Positions 1-5,042 of a stretch of DNA of 5,042 nt are shown here, in pieces. Each line of letters starts with the position of its first letter. Position 1 is the first letter of the stretch. Under the pieces are notes generated by a model. It was not told where the DNA came from, did not search any database, and worked only from the letters and a program-made list of their open reading frames with translations. The position numbers and the translations under genes were made by a program. The stretch is taken from positions 1 to 5,042 of the forward strand of contig JAAYZY010000169.1 in NCBI GenBank assembly GCA_012514615.1, written 5' to 3'. This stretch comes from Chloroflexota bacterium. GTDB taxonomy: Bacteria; Chloroflexota; Anaerolineae; DTPP01.

Positions 1-2
1 CC

Positions 3-803
3 GCCGCCGCCGCTCGGGGGTTGCTGCTCGGCGGGCTGCGTTGGGGCTACCGCTGGGTGGACCGTACCTTCCCTCGGGAGACCAAGCAGCGCTTGGCCCG
101 GCTGGTGCCTGGGGTGCGCGGTCGTCTGGAAGGGTCCATGACCTTCCAAGGGATCGACTGGCCGCAGACGCAGGCCTATGCCTTTGGTGCCCGAGACGAC
201 CTCTGGCTCAACCTCCAGGGGCGGGAGCCGCAAGGCGCTGTGTCGCCTGGCGCTGCTTACGAAGCGCTGCGGGACCTGCTGCTGGAGCGGCTGGCCGCCA
301 CCCAAGACACGGCTCGCGACGAGCCGGTGGTGGCCTGGGCCGTGCGGCGTGAGGAGGCCTATCACGGTCCCTTTGTGGAGCGGGCCCCTGACCTGCTCAT
401 TCAATGGCGCACCGATTTCGTGCTCAGCGGTCTGCATCTGCCTCAACTGGGCCAACCCAAAGAGAAGCCCACTGTGTTAGCCCCCAGCTTGAACAACGGC
501 GGGCACCGTCCACATGGCATCTTCGTGCTGGCGGGGGAAGGCGTCTGCCGGGGAGTGCAGCTGCCAGAAGCGCAGATCATCGACCTAGCGCCCACCATCC
601 TCCACCTGTTCGGCGTGCCGATCCCCGCGGATACGGATGGACGCGTCCTGCGTGAGGTGTGGGCGCCAGACCACGAACCCCGCACGCGCGCAGAGCAGCG
701 CGCGTCCGCGCCGGCCGGGCAGGGCGATGGGGGGGCCGACTACTCGGAGGAAGAGGCTGAGCTGATCGCAGAACGCCTGCGCGGCCTGGGGTATGTGGAG
801 TGA
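3..803 (+). CDS. Alkaline-phosphatase-superfamily phosphodiesterase (type I phosphodiesterase/nucleotide pyrophosphatase-like), C-terminal part
   Basis: The reading frame is open to the left edge, so the real start and the N-terminal half lie outside the window; 266 codons plus a TGA stop are visible. Counting from the first visible codon, family-like stretches are S45-M46 followed by I51-D52-W53, A58-Y-A-F-G62, and the block N70 to G78 (N-L-Q-G-R-E-P-Q-G). A G-G-H-R-P-H-G segment follows with H168 and H171; H168 is the likely C-terminal metal ligand of the AP fold. Next comes the I-D-L-A-P-T-I-L-H-L-F-G-V-P block from about residue 192. The end (248-266) is an acidic helix closing in R-G-L-G-Y-V-E, a tail I recall from many proteins of this group, joined by a polar Ala/Gly-rich linker (about 220-246). 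The nucleophile Thr/Ser and the Asp-His-Gly motif must be upstream. Such enzymes hydrolyse or transfer phosphodiester or phosphomonoester groups; the substrate here is unknown. It lies 22 nt upstream of the GT4 gene and is probably cotranscribed with it. The family call is solid; exact activity is open. Confidence 0.85.
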   Translation, partial: AAAARGLLLGGLRWGYRWVDRTFPRETKQRLARLVPGVRGRLEGSMTFQGIDWPQTQAYAFGARDDLWLNLQGREPQGAVSPGAAYEALRDLLLERLAATQDTARDEPVVAWAVRREEAYHGPFVERAPDLLIQWRTDFVLSGLHLPQLGQPKEKPTVLAPSLNNGGHRPHGIFVLAGEGVCRGVQLPEAQIIDLAPTILHLFGVPIPADTDGRVLREVWAPDHEPRTRAEQRASAPAGQGDGGADYSEEEAELIAERLRGLGYVE

Positions 804-815
804 GCGAGGCAACTG

Positions 816-820
816 GGGGA
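816..820 (+). promoter_or_regulatory. Ribosome binding site deciding the GT4 gene start
   Basis: GGGGA lies five bases before ATG 826. It favours this ATG over the in-frame ATG at 793, which overlaps the end of the phosphodiesterase gene and would add eleven residues unlike the family's N-terminus. Confidence 0.55.
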
Positions 821-825
821 CGCTG

Positions 826-1947
826 ATGCGCATCGCCATAGACGTGCACATGGTTGGCGAACGAGAGACGGGCAACGAGACCTACACCCTGAACCTGGTG
901 CGCCACCTGCTGGAGCTGGATACGTCGCACCGGTTCGGGCTCCTCACGCCGCACCCAGAGCGCCTACTAGAGCGGCTTTCGCTGCCGCCCCACGCCGAAG
1001 TGCTGTCGGTTACGCCTGCTCAGTCGCTGCTGCGGGTGCCTCTAGGCCTCCCTCTGCGGGCTTGGCGCTGGGGCGCCGACGTCCTCCACGTCAACTACGT
1101 GGCCCCGCCGTTCTGCCCTTGCCCAGTGGTGGTCACCGTCCACGATATCAGTTACGAGTTTTTCCCACAGTTCTTCTCGCCTCGGGACCGCCGCATGTTG
1201 GGGGCCATGGTGCCGTTCAGCGCGCGACGGGCGGCCGCGGTCATCTCCGTGTCGGAGAGGACGCGGGAGGACCTGATGCGCGTTTACGGGATCCCCAGGG
1301 AGCGCATCGCGGTCACACTGGAGGCCGCGGCTCCGGGCTTCGCCCCGGTCACCGAACCGGCGGTCCTGGAGGATGTCTGCGCCCGCTACGGGATCCGACG
1401 CCCCTACATCCTGGCCCTGGGCAACCTGCAGCCGCGCAAGAACATCCAGCGCTTGGTGGAAGCGTTCGACCTGGCGCGCCGTCAGTGCCGGCTGCCGCAC
1501 CAATTGGTGGTGGCTGGCAAGGCCCAGTGGCGGGAGTCTGAGGTCTACCACACCATCCGAGAGCGGGGGCTGCAGGACGAGGTTGGCCTGCCCGGCTATG
1601 TGGCTGACGCTGACCTGCCGGCCCTCTACAGCGCGGCCGACTGCTTCGCCTACCCTTCGATCTACGAGGGGTTCGGCTTGCCGCCCTTGGAGGCGATGGC
1701 CTGCGGGACGCCAGTCCTCAGCTCCCAGGCCGGTGCGCTGGGCGAGGTGGTGGGCGATGCAGCGGTGGTCGTGGACCCCACCGACGTGCCGTCGATCGCT
1801 CAGGGGCTGACGCGGCTCTTGACCGACCGGGGCGTGGCCGATGACTACCGGCGGCGCGGCCTGGAGCGGGCGGCCATGTTCTCTTGGGCGCGCCTGGCCC
1901 AGGAGACGCTGGAGGTGTATGGGCGTGTGGCGCGGAAGGCTGGCTGA
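826..1947 (+). CDS. GT4-family glycosyltransferase (group 1, GT-B fold)
   Basis: A complete 373-residue protein, normal length for this family. It would transfer a sugar from a nucleotide-sugar donor (many relatives use GDP-mannose) to a lipid-linked or polysaccharide acceptor at the cytoplasmic face of the membrane. The start M-R-I-A-I-D-V-H opens directly into the first Rossmann strand, followed by a G-N-E-T-Y helix start typical of this group. H106 in T-V-H-D-I-S-Y is the conserved N-domain histidine region. The C-terminal domain starts near residue 195 with L-G-N-L-Q-P-R-K-N, where R204 and K205 are the expected donor-diphosphate contacts. The E-x7-E motif is intact (E281 and E289 in E-G-F-G-L-P-P-L-E), followed by A-C-G-T-P-V. 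There is no signal peptide or transmembrane segment. It starts 22 nt after the phosphodiesterase stop and its 3' end overlaps the next gene by 29 nt, indicating an operon. The family is clear; donor and acceptor cannot be told from the sequence. Confidence 0.93.
   Translation: MRIAIDVHMVGERETGNETYTLNLVRHLLELDTSHRFGLLTPHPERLLERLSLPPHAEVLSVTPAQSLLRVPLGLPLRAWRWGADVLHVNYVAPPFCPCPVVVTVHDISYEFFPQFFSPRDRRMLGAMVPFSARRAAAVISVSERTREDLMRVYGIPRERIAVTLEAAAPGFAPVTEPAVLEDVCARYGIRRPYILALGNLQPRKNIQRLVEAFDLARRQCRLPHQLVVAGKAQWRESEVYHTIRERGLQDEVGLPGYVADADLPALYSAADCFAYPSIYEGFGLPPLEAMACGTPVLSSQAGALGEVVGDAAVVVDPTDVPSIAQGLTRLLTDRGVADDYRRRGLERAAMFSWARLAQETLEVYGRVARKAG
1911..1915 (+). promoter_or_regulatory. Ribosome binding site for the GT39-like gene, inside the GT4 gene
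   Basis: GGAGG lies within the last codons of the GT4 gene. It is three bases before ATG 1919, which is short, and nine bases before an in-frame GTG at 1925, which is long. Either codon could be the start; the products differ by only two residues. Its position suggests the downstream gene is translated from ribosomes finishing the GT4 gene. Confidence 0.5.
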
Positions 1948-4789
1948 GGCGGCAGGCAGGGCCTGGACCACGCCGGCAGGGTTGCTGGCGCTGCTCGTTC
2001 TGGGCCTGGGCCTGCGCCTTGTTGGCATCACCTTCCAGCCGCTGTGGTGGGATGAAGGCTACAGCGTCTACTTTGCCGCCTTGCCCCTGGGAGAGATGGT
2101 CCGCCAGACGGCGGTGGACATCCACCCGCCTCTCTACTACGCATTGCTTCACGGGTGGATCGGCCTGTGGGGGCCAAGCGTGTCGGCGCTGCGGTGGCTT
2201 TCGGTGCTGGCTGGCCTGGCGGCGGTGCCATTGGCCTTCGCGCTTGGGCGCGCTTGGTGGGGGGCCAGGGCTGGCTGGCTGGCTGGTGCGTTGCTGACGC
2301 TGTCGCCCTTTCACATCTACTACTCGCAAGAAGTACGCATGTATGCCTTGGTGGCTACCTTGGGCTTGGCAGCGACTGCGCTCTACGTGAGGCTGTGGCG
2401 GGCCGGGAAGGGTGGCTCGCGCTGGGCGTGGGTGGGCTATGGGGCGGCCCTGGCGGCGGCCCTCTACACGCAGTATTTCGCCGCCTTCTTGCTGCTGGCC
2501 CATGCACTTCACACCCTCTGGGCGTTGCGGCCCCCCAGCACACGGCGGCTGGCGGTACGCCTGCTGGGGGCGCAAGGGGCGGCTGGGCTGTGCTTCGTCC
2601 CCTGGCTGGCCTACGCTGGACCCAAGCTGTGGCTCTACGTCGGCTACAAGGTGGGGCAGGACGCCGACCGGCCACTGGGTCTCTTGGCCTACCTGGGGCG
2701 TCACCTGGCTGCCATGGGCTCCGGCCACTGGGAAGGTGGACTCGCGGATGGGTGGTGGCTGGGGCTGCTGCCGGTGGCGTTCACGGCGGTGCTGCTGGCC
2801 TGGCCGCGGCGAAGGCATCGCCCTGCTGGCCTACCTCTGCTGGGTCTGCTGCTGGCTGTGCCGTTGCTGGGCGGCTTCCTGGTGAACCAGGCGGCCCCAT
2901 TTGCTCCGCAGCGGGGCGAGCGGTTGCTCTTGCTGGCAGCGCCGGCCTTCTTGCTGCTGCTGGCCGGGGCCCTGGTTCAGGCTTGGCGGCGATGGCGTCC
3001 GCTCTTCTGGGCCGGCAGCGCCGCGCTATTGGCCATCTGGGCGGCGGCGTTGGGGGCGTTCTACACAGTGGAGCGCTATCCCAACGACGATCCCCGCCCC
3101 CTGGTGGCGCGGGTGGCGGCCGTGAGCACGAGGGACGATGTGGTGGTCTGCGTCTTCCCCTGGCAGGTGGGCTACTTCCAGGCCTACCACCCCGAGCCCC
3201 GGCCGCAGCTTCTGCAGACGCCGTCGCAGGTGTTGCCCCAGGCGGTGCAGTTCTGGGAGGAGGATGCGGCTCGTCGCCAGCGGGATCTGGCTGACCTGCT
3301 GGCGACGCACCCACGGGTCTGGCTGCCGGCCTACCTGGCCTCCGGCAGCCCCCTGGAAGGGTGGATGCGGGAGGATTTGGAGGAGCTGGGCCATTGGGCG
3401 CTGGCCGAGTGGTACGGCAGCAGCAGCCTCATGCTCTTCGTGGGGCCGGCTGCCGCGACGGCGAACGTGCCGGCGCCCGCTCAGTTCGAAGACCGGCTGC
3501 GGCTGGAGGAAGGCTCGCTGGGCCTGGGGCCTACCGAGACCGGCCGGGGCGTCCTGCGAGCCGAACTGACGCTGCGGCCATTGGCCCCCTTGGCCGATGG
3601 TACCCGTCTGGTGCTGCGCCTGCGGGACGACGCCGGCGACATCCCCGCGCAGTGGGATTGGGAGCCTAGCCATGGCCTGCAGCCGTTCCCGTCGTGGGCG
3701 GTGGGGGCGACAAGGCGGGTACGCCTGGGGCTGTTGACGCCGGCGGGCCTGGCCCCAGGCCTCTACCGTTTGGAGGCGGGGGTGGCCGACGGCCTGACTG
3801 GGCAGGAGCTCTCGGCGCGGGATGGGGTTGGGCAGGTGCAGGGGACCGGCTGGCCCCTTGGCCAGGTGTCCCTGAGCGAGCCGGACCCGCCGCTGAGCCC
3901 GGCGGCGCTGCCGGTGGCGTCGCCGCAGCGCAGCGACCTGGCCCCACCCGGAAGTGGGGCGGCGGTGCGGCTGTTGGGGCACAGCATGCCAGCCCAAGCG
4001 GTGGAGACCGGTTGGGAGCTGCCGGTGAGCCTGTTTTGGCAGGCTCTTTCCGGCGGCGGCCAGGAGGCGGTGGTCTTTGTGCAGGGGTTGGACGGACAGG
4101 GGCAGGTGCGTTTCGCCCAGGAGGTGCAGCCGGCCCAAGGGCGATACCCGACCAGCCGCTGGCGGGAGGGTACGCTGGTGCACGACCTGCACCGGCTGAC
4201 CCTGCCGGCCGACCTGGAGGCCGGCAGGTATCGGCTCATTGCCGGCCTGCTGGACCCGGCTACCCGCAGCCGCTGGGAGGTGGAATCCGGCGCGGGGCGG
4301 GGGAACGATGTTGTGCCCCTCGGTGAGGTGGAGGTGACCACTCGCCTGCACATCTGGGCCGAGCCCACGGCGAGCAGCGCCGCCTCGGCCACCTTCGGGG
4401 AGCGATTGCGCCTAGTGGGCTACGACTTGGACGGCGGGACCCTTCGCCCCGGCGGGCAGGTGCGGCTCACGCTCCACTGGCAGGCGCTGGCGACGCCGGC
4501 TGAGTCCTATGCAGTCTTCGTGCACCTGACGGCGGCAGACGGCTCCTTGGCGGCCCAGGATGACCACCTGCCGGGCGACGGCTTGCTGCCTACCCCCGGC
4601 TGGCTGCCGGGGGAATACGTGGCCGATGAGCATCGGCTAACGGTGCCTCCCTGGGCAGGGCCGGGGGCATACCGCCTGTGGGTAGGCTGGTACCGTCCCT
4701 CCGATGGCCAGCGCCTGCCGGTGACCAGCGACCGCCTTGTGGTGGGCGACGCCCTGTGGCTGCAGGACCTTGTTGTGGAGGCGCCCTGA
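1919..4789 (+). CDS. GT39-type (PMT/ArnT-like) membrane glycosyltransferase with extracytoplasmic triple-repeat C-terminus
   Basis: A 956-residue protein in two halves. Residues 1-383 are a polytopic membrane domain with about 10-12 hydrophobic helices (first about 20-38, last about 361-382). The first outer loop holds W43-W44-D45-E46, the acidic pair expected to act as catalytic base and metal contact in GT-C enzymes. It also holds D67-I-H-P-P-L-Y-Y74; a Y134-Y-S-Q-E-V-R-M-Y142 motif follows. These are hallmarks of GT39/ArnT-like enzymes, which take a sugar from a polyprenyl-phosphate donor and act outside the cytoplasm. Residues 384-515 form a soluble domain with a P-W-Q-V-G-Y-F segment, resembling the periplasmic domain of such enzymes. 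Residues 522-940 hold three related beta-rich repeats without membrane segments. The gene overlaps the GT4 gene by 29 nt. ATG 1919 was chosen because it has a GGAGG before it and gives a short basic N-tail before helix 1; GTG 1925 is an alternative. A longer frame from 1841 would add 26 Arg/Trp-rich residues buried in the GT4 gene and is unlikely. Donor and acceptor are unknown. Confidence 0.88.
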   Translation: MGVWRGRLAEAAGRAWTTPAGLLALLVLGLGLRLVGITFQPLWWDEGYSVYFAALPLGEMVRQTAVDIHPPLYYALLHGWIGLWGPSVSALRWLSVLAGLAAVPLAFALGRAWWGARAGWLAGALLTLSPFHIYYSQEVRMYALVATLGLAATALYVRLWRAGKGGSRWAWVGYGAALAAALYTQYFAAFLLLAHALHTLWALRPPSTRRLAVRLLGAQGAAGLCFVPWLAYAGPKLWLYVGYKVGQDADRPLGLLAYLGRHLAAMGSGHWEGGLADGWWLGLLPVAFTAVLLAWPRRRHRPAGLPLLGLLLAVPLLGGFLVNQAAPFAPQRGERLLLLAAPAFLLLLAGALVQAWRRWRPLFWAGSAALLAIWAAALGAFYTVERYPNDDPRPLVARVAAVSTRDDVVVCVFPWQVGYFQAYHPEPRPQLLQTPSQVLPQAVQFWEEDAARRQRDLADLLATHPRVWLPAYLASGSPLEGWMREDLEELGHWALAEWYGSSSLMLFVGPAAATANVPAPAQFEDRLRLEEGSLGLGPTETGRGVLRAELTLRPLAPLADGTRLVLRLRDDAGDIPAQWDWEPSHGLQPFPSWAVGATRRVRLGLLTPAGLAPGLYRLEAGVADGLTGQELSARDGVGQVQGTGWPLGQVSLSEPDPPLSPAALPVASPQRSDLAPPGSGAAVRLLGHSMPAQAVETGWELPVSLFWQALSGGGQEAVVFVQGLDGQGQVRFAQEVQPAQGRYPTSRWREGTLVHDLHRLTLPADLEAGRYRLIAGLLDPATRSRWEVESGAGRGNDVVPLGEVEVTTRLHIWAEPTASSAASATFGERLRLVGYDLDGGTLRPGGQVRLTLHWQALATPAESYAVFVHLTAADGSLAAQDDHLPGDGLLPTPGWLPGEYVADEHRLTVPPWAGPGAYRLWVGWYRPSDGQRLPVTSDRLVVGDALWLQDLVVEAP
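2271..2286 (+). repeat. Short tetranucleotide tandem repeat, four CTGG units
   Basis: Four perfect CTGG units preceded by GG, inside the GT39-like gene, encoding part of A118-G-W-L-A-G123 at a membrane helix. Gain or loss of one unit would shift the frame. Four units is short for a phase-variable tract, so this may simply reflect Gly/Trp/Leu/Ala codons in GC-rich DNA. Confidence 0.5.
3321..3350. repeat. Inverted repeat, 9-bp perfect arms, inside the GT39-like gene
   Basis: Arms at 3321-3329 and 3342-3350 are perfect reverse complements around a 12-base loop. No T-run follows, so it is not an intrinsic terminator. Its central 26 bases match a second palindrome at 4202-4227 at 22 of 26 positions. 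Confidence 0.65.
3482..3814 (+). repeat. Protein repeat A (residues about 522-632 of the GT39-like protein), divergent copy
   Basis: This is the first and most diverged of three beta-rich repeats. It starts F-E-D-R-L-R-L-E, has a central L-V-L-R-L-R-D-D strand where the other copies have their paired W-Q-A-L / V-F-V strands, and ends with [14 protein letters not shown]. The closing P-G-x-Y-R-L-x-x-G segment is shared with repeats B and C. The alignment was made by eye; boundaries are approximate. Confidence 0.55.
3962..4288 (+). repeat. Protein repeat B (residues about 682-790 of the GT39-like protein)
   Basis: It starts A-V-R-L-L-G, followed by L-F-W-Q-A-L, a V-V-F-V strand, [17 protein letters not shown], then [13 protein letters not shown]. 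Each of these blocks has a counterpart in the same order in repeat C, which implies duplication of one beta-sandwich-like unit. It resembles C-terminal modules I recall in many Chloroflexota GT39 and other surface proteins. Confidence 0.75.
4201..4228. repeat. Inverted repeat, 10-bp perfect arms, inside the GT39-like gene
   Basis: Arms 4201-4210 and 4219-4228 are perfect reverse complements around an 8-base loop. The element falls in repeat B and encodes L-P-A-D-L-E-A-G. There is no downstream T-run. It closely matches the palindrome at 3321-3350 and is read in the same codon phase. Confidence 0.7.
4400..4729 (+). repeat. Protein repeat C (residues about 828-937 of the GT39-like protein)
   Basis: It starts E-R-L-R-L-V-G-Y-D, then [32 protein letters not shown], and [10 protein letters not shown]. 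It aligns block by block with repeat B. The rich Trp/Tyr content would suit a carbohydrate-contacting surface, but that is inference. Confidence 0.75.
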
Positions 4790-4820
4790 GCCTCTCGAGC
4801 TGTCGGCGCAGTTGGATGTT

Positions 4821-4828
4821 GGGGGAGG
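4821..4828 (+). promoter_or_regulatory. Strong Shine-Dalgarno sequence that sets the tgt start at TTG
   Basis: GGGGGAGG ends four bases before TTG 4833. No ATG or GTG in this frame is suitably placed, and the family's homology begins right at this codon, so the RBS supports a TTG start. An in-frame TTG at 4812 lies upstream of the SD and is less likely. Confidence 0.7.
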
Positions 4829-4832
4829 CATC

Positions 4833-5042
4833 TTGTTCGAGCTAACCATCCTCTGTCAGGATACCGGCACCGAGGCGCGGGTAGGTCGTTTCACCACGCC
4901 GCATGGGACGGTGGAGACCCCGGTCTTCGCGCCGGTGGGCACGCAAGCCACGGTGAAGACCCTGTCGCCGCGGGAACTGCGGGAGCTGGGGGTTTCGCTC
5001 ATTCTCGGCAACAACTACCATCTCTACCTGCGGCCCGGGGCA
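4833..5042 (+). CDS. tgt: Queuine/guanine tRNA-ribosyltransferase, N-terminal part
   Basis: Seventy codons are visible from a TTG start to the window end; the full enzyme is usually about 370-400 residues, so roughly four fifths are missing. Tgt exchanges guanine 34 in the anticodon of Asp, Asn, His and Tyr tRNAs for the queuosine precursor preQ1, in the cytoplasm. The visible part matches the family's N-terminus closely: a short strand (F-E-L-T-I-L), G18[12 protein letters not shown]30, then F32[10 protein letters not shown]42 and L58[11 protein letters not shown]69. The usual G-N-T-Y-H-L has Asn in place of Thr at residue 61. The catalytic Asp residues and zinc site lie beyond the edge. It sits 43 nt after the GT39-like gene with no terminator hairpin plus T-run in the gap, so read-through transcription is possible. 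Identification is secure. Confidence 0.95.
   Translation, partial: MFELTILCQDTGTEARVGRFTTPHGTVETPVFAPVGTQATVKTLSPRELRELGVSLILGNNYHLYLRPGA

Noticed and set aside
1..12. CCG triplet run at the left edge
   Set aside because: It reads as four Ala codons in the phosphodiesterase frame; four units at a window edge carry no further signal.
793..825. Upstream ATG as an alternative start of the GT4 gene
   Set aside because: It would add eleven residues before the family's usual M-R-I-A-I-D start; the ATG at 826 has a well-spaced RBS.
1042..2031. Open frame on the minus strand, 329 codons
   Set aside because: It is antisense to the GT4 gene, whose motifs are intact on the + strand; the product looks like a GC-driven shadow.
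1718..2818. Long open frame on the minus strand, 366 codons
   Set aside because: It runs antisense across the GT4/GT39 junction, has low-complexity Pro/Gln/Arg composition and shows no family motif.
2155..3294. Open frame on the + strand in another phase, 379 codons, Gly/Ala-rich
   Set aside because: It lies entirely within the GT39-like gene, which has clear membrane segments and motifs; the Gly/Ala richness is a frame artefact.
3753..3781. Possible hairpin GCCTC/GAGGC with flanking CCCC/GGGG
   Set aside because: Arms are short and need a two-base bulge; it encodes the P-G-L-Y-R-L-E-A-G motif of repeat A and has no T-run.
3026..4351. Long open frame on the minus strand, 441 codons
   Set aside because: It is antisense to the GT39-like gene; its product is a Pro/Arg/Gln/His-rich composition typical of the opposite strand of a GC-rich gene, with no recognisable domain.
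4790..4829. GCCTC and GAGGC as arms of a leader hairpin covering the tgt SD
   Set aside because: Only five base pairs around a 30-base loop, too weak to claim regulation or a riboswitch.

Overview
The window is GC-rich (long G/C runs, strong G/C preference at third codon positions). It carries four genes, all on the + strand and almost without spacer: the 3' end of an alkaline-phosphatase-superfamily phosphodiesterase, a complete GT4 glycosyltransferase, a complete large GT39-type membrane glycosyltransferase with a long extracytoplasmic C-terminal region, and the 5' end of tgt (queuine/guanine tRNA-ribosyltransferase). The protein style suggests a bacterium of the Chloroflexota (Anaerolineae-like). 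The basis is the GT4 N-terminus, the GT39 enzyme with C-terminal beta repeats, and an AP-family phosphodiesterase ending in an R-G-L-G-Y tail. This is recognition from memory, not a search, and the phylum call is only moderately secure.

Layout: 3-803 phosphodiesterase (N-terminus outside the window); 22-nt gap; 826-1947 GT4 enzyme; 29-nt overlap; 1919-4789 GT39-like protein; 43-nt spacer without a visible terminator; 4833 to the window end, tgt beginning at a TTG codon behind a strong Shine-Dalgarno sequence. No tRNA, rRNA, CRISPR array, insertion sequence or phage gene is visible, and no stretch over 300 bases lacks a gene.

Function: the first three genes look like one translationally linked unit for building or modifying a cell-surface glycoconjugate. 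The GT4 enzyme would work in the cytoplasm with a nucleotide-sugar donor. The GT39 enzyme would transfer a sugar from a lipid-linked donor on the outer face of the membrane. The phosphodiesterase could hydrolyse or transfer a phosphate-linked head group. Substrates cannot be read from the sequence. tgt is a tRNA-modification housekeeping gene with no obvious link to the others.

I see no clear new defence or mobile system. The points most worth a second look are the triple-repeat C-terminal half of the GT39 protein and a pair of near-identical palindromic segments inside that gene.
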